From: JABSOG01 sp041583135
GTDB lineage: Bacteria > Pseudomonadota > Gammaproteobacteria > Enterobacterales > Alteromonadaceae
Direction: 5' to 3'
DNA: 19,883 nt
Assembly (NCBI GenBank): GCA_041583135.1
Contig: JBFHGJ010000108.1
Coordinates: 1 to 19,883 of the forward strand
Numbering within the stretch: the stretch's first letter is position 1; every line of letters starts with the position of its first letter. This document shows positions 9,201 to 18,200 of the stretch, piece after piece. The notes beneath the pieces were generated by a model, which ran no database searches, was not told the DNA's origin, and saw only the letters and a program-made list of their open reading frames with translations. A program made the translations under genes and the position numbers.

Positions 9201-12200
9201 CTAAATACCGTTTCATCCCAGCTAAGCTTCAAGCGAATGGTCGAGATATCGTGATAGACCCCTTCGAGCTGACCTTGCATGGTGTGGAAAATCATCCCCT
9301 GTTGTAGCAAGGTTTGCGGGTAGGCATCGCTTAACTCAGGCAGTTCCAGCGCGGCTTTTTCGTCTTCACTTAACAGTGCAAACGGTTCAAGCTCAGACTG
9401 CGCAACAAAGCTCGTGCGACCTTCACTTTCAAGGTATGCAGCCAAGGCTCTGATGGTGCCATGGCTTAATAGCTCGCTCACGCTCAGCTCAATGCCTTGC
9501 TGACGACATTGGCCAATGACGATAAGCGCCAAAATAGAGTCGCCCCCGGCTTGGAAGAACGAGTCGGTAACGCCAATCTCAGCGGATTTCAGTGCTTGGC
9601 ACCAAATATCCAACAGTTTCGATTCCAACGACGTTTGCGGCAATTGACGGCTATCGCTTATGCCATGGGCCTTTGGCGCAGGCAAGGCGCGGCGGTCAAT
9701 CTTACCGTTAACCGTCAGTGGCCACTGCTCAATCGCTTCATAGTGCTGCGGACACATATATGCAGGCAGCGCCTTAGCAAGCGCTGCACTTAACTGGCCA
9801 AAATCACCGGTTTGATGCCACTGCACATAAGCCACCAACTCATTATTGCCACTGGCCGCTTGCCACAGGTGCACAATCGCCTGTTTCACCCGCTCATCGG
9901 CGTTTAAGTGATACTCAATATCGGCAGGCTCAATACGATAACCATTAACTTTAAGCTGCTCATCGCACCTTGCGATAAACTCAAAGCAATCGTTGTGGTG
10001 CAAAATCACCCTATCGCCACTGCGATAGGCCAGCGCGCCCTGTTCGGTCAAATCATCCAGCAACACCTCGCCGCTGAGTTCATCGCGGTTAAGATAGCCC
10101 TCACATACCCCGGCACCGGCGATAAACAATTGCCCCATTGCGCCTTTAGGCAAGATTTTTAGGTTATCGTCTGTGACATACAAACGGGTGTTTTGAATGG
10201 GCTGACCGATAGGCACCGCGCTGCTGTTGATACGCTCTAGCATTTGCGCGCCAGCAACTTCATAAATACAGCAGCCCACCACAGTTTCGGTTGGGCCATA
10301 CTCGTTGATGTAGCGCCCGTTCGGCAAGTAACGCTCAACCCAAGGTTTTAATTGGCTAACGCTTAATTGCTCACCACCAATCACAATTTTGTGACTTTGC
10401 AGCGAACTTTGCTCGCCAAAGTACGACAGCAACACGGTCATGTGCGCTGGGGTTAACTTAAACAGCAAAGGTGCGCTTGAGTGCATCAACTGCTGGGCCA
10501 ACTCATCAAAAAGCACTTCGTCATTACCGGCCAGCATCACGCTGCCACCGCACATCAGTGGCGCCAGCAGCGTGGTTAAGGTCGCATCGAAGCACAAAGG
10601 CGAGCTGACCACAGAGCCGGTCACACCATCGCACAGGTATTGATTGACGCCATGGTCGAGATAGTTCATCAAGCCACTGTGCTTTATCTTAACCCCTTTG
10701 GGTTTACCCGATGAGCCAGAGGTATACAGCACATACGCCAGTGCATCAGCCGCCAACGCTCGTGGCGTCACCTCATCACCGTCATATTCGCTAAAGGCGT
10801 CTGGGTCTGCGATAAAGTCTTCAACCACTACCACATCGACACCATTGTGACTTAGGCTATCGAGTAGCATATCGCAGGTGACGACGGTATCGATTTGGGC
10901 ATCGTCAATGATTGCAGCGATACGCGCTTGCGGCTGTGAAGGCTCAAGGGCAACAAACACCGCGCCGAGTTTACTCAGCGCGAGCACACTCACCAGCATC
11001 GACAAAGAGCGCTCTAAATACACCCCAACCAATTGCCCCTGCTCAACCCCACTTTCTTCAAGCACGGCGGCAAATCGGTTGACGTAACATGCAAGCTCGC
11101 CGTAGCTGACCTCAGTGGCAGCAAAAATAGCCGCGGTATTATCTGGGCTAAGCTTGGCTTGACGCTCAAATTGCGAAGCCAGATCAGGGGCAAGACTCAG
11201 TGGTTTTTGCTCGCCACAGGCGATGGCAAGCTCGCCATTAACCGCTAAATCTCGCCATGCTAAATCTGGGTTTTGACCCACCTGGTTTAAGATGTCCGCA
11301 AGGCTATCGACCAGCTCTTCTACCTGCGCTTGTTCAAAGCGGGCATCGTGCACCAAAAGTTGCAATGACAACTGATCTTCAAGGTGCGCCACCAAATTCA
11401 GCCCGAAGTTGGAATCCTCGACAAACGAAATGCCACTGACCTGAAGGTCATGGACATCACTTGAGCGCTCAGACAGGGCGCTGACCGGGTAGTTTTCAAA
11501 TACCACGATGGTTTCAAACAGATTCTGTTTGAGCGCCGATTGACGCTGAATTTCCACCAGCGGAATATGGCTGTGTAACTCACGCACCGCTTGTAGCTGA
11601 TGCATTTGCGCCACCACATCGATAAAGCGCTGATGGCCAGACAAGTCGGCGCTGACCGGCACTGTGTTGATAAACAAACCGACCATCTGCTCAACCCCGT
11701 TAAGGGTCGGTGGACGCCCAGAGGTAGTGGCGCCAAACACCACTTGCTCGCGAGCACTGTAGCGGCTTAACAGGCAGGCCCAAGCCGCCTGTAGCAATAC
11801 CCCAACCGTGGTGTTGGCATTTCGCGCCATGCTCACCAAGGCGCTCGTTTGCGCTTGCGACAACGACAAGCTGTATTGCAGCGCCTCTTTGTGCAGTTCA
11901 AACGCCACTTGGGTGCTGACCATCGGCAATGGCGTCACCTCTTTGACATCAGCCAATTGCTCGGCCCAATAATCCAGCGAGGCTTGATTGTCCTGCGCCG
12001 CAAGCCATTTGGCGTAGGCGCCGTACTGACCGGCAGGTAATGCCGCTTTAAGCGTGGTGATATGCTCCGCGCTGTTATCTTCGCCAAGACCGGCGTAAAT
12101 GGCGCGCACCTGTGCAAACAATAGCGGTAAACTCCAACCATCCATAATCGCGTGATGATGCGACCACACCAGAGTATGACGGCTATTGCCACGGTCAAAC

Positions 12201-15200
12201 AGGTTAAAGCGCAGCAGTGGCGCCTGCTCGGTCACAAAGCCTTTGGCCTTATCGGCTGCCAAAAACGCCTCAATGGCACTTTCTTGCGCCTCGTTCGCTA
12301 ACCCAGTTAAGTCATGCAACTGCCACTCAGGTGACGCCTGTTTAACCACCAACTGTTGCGACTGGCCGTCTTGTTGACTGACAAACGCGGTTCTGAAGAT
12401 ATCGTGATGGTCAATCAGCATTTGCCAAGTCTCGGCAAAGCGTGCCACATCAAGATCCTCTAAGTGCACCAAGGTTTGAGTGACATAGCTGCCCGCATGT
12501 AACATGCTGTGGAACAACATGCCTTGCTGAGTGCCGCTGGCCGGGTAGATATCGGCGATATCATATTCGCCCTGCCATTTGGCAATGTCTTGATCGCTGG
12601 CACCACTATATGGGAAGTCCACCGCCACCAAAGGCATGGCATCAAGGGTTTTGGCGGTGGCAACTATCTCTATGATGGCCGACTTAATTGACTCAAGCAG
12701 CCCGTTTATGCGCTCATCGCGATAACGCTCGTCAATAAAGCTCACTTCAAACCACAGCTCGCCTTGCGAGACCATACCGTTAAAGCTCAGCTCAAATTCA
12801 GGCTTGCGTCGCTCGCTGGTTTGCGTGCCAACGGACTCTTTGGCCTGAGTGAACATGCCCTCGCCTGCACTTGAATTATCAAACTGGCCAAGATAGTTAA
12901 ACAGCCATTTTGGCTCATCGCAGCCCTTAAGCTCGGGCAGCTGGTGCATATGTTTGAGCACGCCATAGCCCATGCCGCCATCTGGCACATTGCGGTATTG
13001 GCTTTTAACCTGATTGATAAGCCCGGTAATATCCTCAGTACCAGCACTTTCCAGTAACAATGGATAGCTTTGGGTAAACCAGCCCAAGGTTTGCGACAAC
13101 TCGCTTTGCGCGCCCTGTAAGCTGCGCTCAATGACCTTACTCAGTTCACGGCCATGACTTTCTAACATCAGCGCCAGCGGTTTGTTTTGTCCGGCAAAGC
13201 GCGAAGTACCAAGTAACACAGCGCCAAGCAGTAATTCGTTTATCTGCGCTCGGTATACACTGGTACACTGGGTTAACAGCGCCTCGGTTGTGGCGGCATC
13301 AATGCTTAGCTGAGCGCTGTGATAGTTACCGGTTGCCGCGCTGTTTGGCTCAGAAATATCAAGACATTCGCCACTGACAATCGTCTGCCAGTAAGTCGCT
13401 TGCTCACTAAAGTGGGCTTTTGCCACATCACCGGCAAGCAGCTCGCCCCACTGACGATATGAAGTGGTTTTTTGCCCAAGAGATAACGGCGCTTTTGCCA
13501 CATATTGGCCATACAGACTGTGTAAATCGTCAAGCAGAATACGCCACGATACGCCATCGACCGCCAAGTGATGAATAACCATCAACAAACGCCCTGACGC
13601 TTGGCCTGCCTTTGTTTTTTGACCATCAAGCGGTTTAAAGTAGACCAGTTTAAACAGCTCACCTTGCGCCGGATTTAAGCTGCGCTGCACCTTATCGGCA
13701 AGCGCAGTTAAGTTTTTGCTATCGCCTTGTGGCATCTCTTGCACTTGCCAGCTTGAGGCCAACAGCTCATCTGTTAACGGCAAATACTCACTTTGCCACT
13801 GCCCTTGTTCTTGGGCTTGTTCTTGGGCTTGTTCCTGGTCCTGCTCTTGTTCTTGCTCTTGAGTTTGGCTAAAGCGCAAACGCAATACGTCATGCTGCTC
13901 TAGCAAGGCTTTGGCAATAGCCGCAAGCGCCTGTGGCTCAAAATCGGTGGTGGTTAACATTACCGACTGATTGGCATGATGCCAATCGGTGGTATCGGCC
14001 AAAAACGCCTGCTGCACCGGCAGTAACGGCACAGGGCCTGTCAATTGACCTTGTTCGCTGAGCAGTTGACGCTCGGTTGAGACTACCGCCGCCAAGGCCG
14101 TGATGGTCGGCGCGTCGAACAGGTCTTTAACGCTAAAGTGCAAGCCCTGTTTGGCCGCTCTGGCCACCAATTGAATCGACAAAATCGAATCGCCGCCAAG
14201 GGCAAAGAAGTTGGCGCTGGTGCTGATCTGAGTGCAATCGAGCTGTAACAGCTCTGCCCACAATTGCTGGAGCTGTAATTCCGTTGAGCCTACCGGCGCC
14301 TGATAGTGACCTGTGATAAGCCCTGTTTGTGGCGTCGGTAGTGCTTTGACATCAATTTTGCCGTTGGCAGTCAAAGGCCAGCTGTCAACGGCAATTAACA
14401 TGCCCGGCACCATATGGCTTGGCAAGGTTTGACTGAGCTGCACGCGTAGCGCGGTCACATCGAGTGTCACCCCAGAACTTGCTTCAACATAAGCGATTAA
14501 GCGCTTATCTTGTGCTTGCTCGGCATCGTCGCTCATCACCCGCACAAGGCTGGATTTAACCCCATCGCAGCGATTGAGCTGATATTCGATTTCACCAAGC
14601 TCAATACGATAACCACGAATTTTTACCTGTTCGTCCTGCCTGCCGACAAACAGAATATCGCCATTATCAATAAACCTCACCAAATCACCGGTGTTATACA
14701 AACGGCCCGCAGCAAACGGATTGGCAATAAACGCCTCGGCGCTTTGCTGTGGCAAATTCAAGTAACCTTGAGCCACACCGCTGCCACCGATATGTAATAA
14801 ACCTACTGCCCCTTGTGGCAACAGCTGGCCTTGGGCATCGAGCACATAGGCTTGGCTGTCATAGGTGGCACGGCCAATCGGCAAACGGCCACGCTTGGCA
14901 CTGTCTGCATCAATGGCAAAAATGGTGGTAAAGGCCACGGTTTCAGTTGGGCCATAGGTATGAATAAAGTGCTTCGGCGCGCCTGCCTCTATGGTTGTAC
15001 GCACCGCCGCGATATCAGGCTTATCGCCACCAATAAGCAAATAGTCAAGCTGGCTAAAGGTCTGCGCCAGAGGCTCGGCCAGTTGTCTAAATAGACCGGC
15101 AGTGAGCTGCAACACGCTGGCGTTTGAATCCTCTAAGCGCTGTTTAAACTGGGCAACATCGAGCAGTTGCGCCTCAGTTATCACAATCAAGCGACTGCCA

Positions 15201-18200
15201 TGCAACAGGCTGGTCCAGATCTCCCAAGTAGAGGCGTCAAATACCGGATTGGCGCAATAGACCACCTTGCTTTGCTCATCTACCGCAATCTGGGTATCGC
15301 CATAAACGCAGCGCAGCACGTTTTGCTGGGTGACTTTAACCCCTTTAGGCAGCCCAGTAGAGCCTGAGGTATAAAGCACATAAGCTAATGATTGCTCGTC
15401 AACTTCCCCCGGTGATACCTTCGCCAGCGCCGCCGCGCTTTGCAACAGGGCATCATCCCAGTTAAGGGCTATTTCGGTTATGGCCAAATCATCGCTTAAG
15501 CCCGCAGCCACATCGCCAGTGGCACTTAATATCACTGACAGACCAGTATCACGGCACATAAATTCAAGCCGCTCTTGTGGCAGCTGCTGCCCAAGTGGCA
15601 CATAGGCGCCACCGGCTTTAAGCACCGCCAACATACCAACGATCAGCGCTTGTGAGCGTGGCGCGCACACCCCAACGCTATCACCGGCAACAACGCCTTG
15701 GACTTTGAGCTGAGTGGCGAAATGATTGGCCAGTGCGTCAAGGGCCTGATAGCTCAGCAGCTCGCCGTTATCGTCAATGGCAATATGCTCGCCATAGTTT
15801 GCAACAACCTGCTCAAAGTGGCTCAATAAGGTGCCGCTATAATCTTTACCCTGAGTCACCCCTGTCGCTTGTGCGAGCAGCGCTTGACGCTCGTTAGGTG
15901 TCAACCAATCAATCTCGCCTAACGGCTTATCGGCATTGGTTAGCATAGCCCCAAGCAGCGAGTGCAGATGACCGACCAAACGCTCACCATCGGCATGACT
16001 TAGCAGGTTGGCACCAATGGTCAGCTCCATCGTGAGCTGGCGACCGGTGTGCACCACTAAAGCCATGGCATCATCGGTGCCTTCGAAGTTATCGATGGCT
16101 TCAACCATTAACGCCGCGCTCTGCGCCTGCTCGCCAATGGTTTCATCCACCGGGTAGTTCTCAAACACCAATAAAGAATCAAATAGCCCTTCTGTGGCCG
16201 GGCTTAAGCGCTGAATGTCTTTCAGTGGCACATGGGCATGACTTTCTGCTGCCACCAGCTCTTGATGTATGGTTTTAAGCCATTGGCGCAATGGCATTTG
16301 CGGCGCAATGTCCACCACCAGAGCAACCGAGTTGATAAACAGCCCAACAATCGATTCAACCCCTTCAAGCTCAGGCGGTCTACCAGAGGTGACCGCACCA
16401 AAAACCACGCGGTTTGGCGCTTTAGGGGCGGCGTTAAATTGACTTAACGTCAAGGCCCACGCCGCCTGCACCAACACATTTAAAGTGACTTCATGGGCTT
16501 TGGCGAAAGCTTTCAACTGGCTGCTAAAGGCATCATCACAGCGCAAAGTGTGGGCATGTTTTTGCCCTTCGACATTGGCAGCGCCTGTCACTAAAGGTAG
16601 CGGTGTTTTATGCTCAAAGCCGCTTAGGCGCTCACGCCAATAGTTTTCACTAACACTTAAATCTTGCCCATCAAGCCATGCGATATACTCTTTGTAGCTG
16701 GCTTTTGGCGTTGCTGGCAATAATGCCTCACCTTGAGTAATGGCGCGATAGTATTGGGTCACCTCGGCAAATACCAAAGGCAAACACCAGCCATCAAGCA
16801 AGGCATGATGCACCGACCACAATAGCTGCTGGCGGTTATCGCCAAGTTCAAACACGCTAATACGCATCAGTGGCGCATGAGCAATATCAAACCCTTTGGC
16901 TTTATCGGCCAAGCGATATTGCTCGATAAACTGGCTTTGCTCAGCAGCGCTTTGCTCGCTAATGTCGTGATAATGCCATGGCAGTTGCACGCTATCTTGC
17001 ACCAGCTGATGGGCATTGCCACTGTCGATACCGACAAAGCTGGTGCGAAACACCCCATGGTTGTCCACCACCTGTTGCCACGCCGCTTTAAAGGCCGTCA
17101 AATTCAAGTCTTTGAAGGTAAACAGCTTCTGATTGGTGTAGCTGCCCTGATGCAACATGCTTTGGAACAACAAACCTTGTTGCATACCCGACGCGCGGTA
17201 AAGGTCGGCAATCAGGTAGTGTTGCTGCCAGTCGTTCAAGGTTGCGCTATCGACATTCGCCAGCGGAAAATCACTTGGGGTCAGCGCCCCATTAGCGTTT
17301 TCACAATGCTCGGCGATCTGCGCCAAACTCAACTTAAGCTGAGTGAGCAAACGCTTAATAAGCTCAGTTGAGTAGCGGCTGGTATCATATGACAGGGTAA
17401 ACGATAAGCCTTCGTTGCTTTGCAGGCCGTTAAGCGTCAGGCCATAGCGACTGTGACGCTTGGCGCTGGCCATACTGCCCACAGGCGCATCAGCCCAGTA
17501 AAAATCACTTTGCTCTGCCACCACCTGTTCAAACTGACCGAGGTAGTTAAACAGCAGCTCAGGGGTTGGGCCATCGATTAACTCAGGGGCTTTGGCGAGA
17601 TATTTCAATACCCCGAAGCTCAGGCCCTTATCAGGCACCTGACGATATTGTTCTTTAACCGCGCAAATCAACGCGCCGATATCGTTACTTTGCTGAGCGC
17701 TTAACAGCAAAGGATACAAGCTGGTAAACCAGCCCAGGGTTTGACCAATCTCAAGCTCACTACCGTCAGTTTCGCGGCCATGCCCCTCTAGGACAATGAC
17801 CAGTTCATTGGTGCCACTCAAGGTATTGCTGGCATGTAACAGACCCGCTAGCAGCAACTCGTTGACCTGAGTGCGATAGGGTTTGTTGCCACGACCCAAG
17901 AGTGTGTCACTGACCGCTTTTTCAATGTGCAGTTGTACTGAATCAAACGCAGTTGACGCGCTGGCAGGTGTATCGTTATCTGCCGCGTAAATATGCGGCT
18001 CGATGCGCATAGTCGTATCTTGCCAATACTCAAGCGCTTGATTGCACTTGGCGATAAACTCATCGCTGGCCAACCAATTTGCCCATTGCTGGTAACTGTT
18101 TGACGATTGACTCAGTTGTAAAGGCGCGCCGCTACGATAGCGCTGATACATCTCAATCAGCTCAGATAACAACACTCGCCATGAAATACCATCAACAATC

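Noticed and set aside
8090..9350. Dual condensation/epimerisation domain in module 4
   Set aside because: I see no second N-terminal extended His motif typical of dual C/E domains; only the normal HHALLDGWS is present.
16877..17371. Plus-strand 164-codon reading frame opposite the NRPS
   Set aside because: It lies entirely antisense to the module 1-2 junction (end of E, start of C), where all motifs are on the minus strand. Long antisense frames are common opposite such genes and the translation has no recognisable domain.
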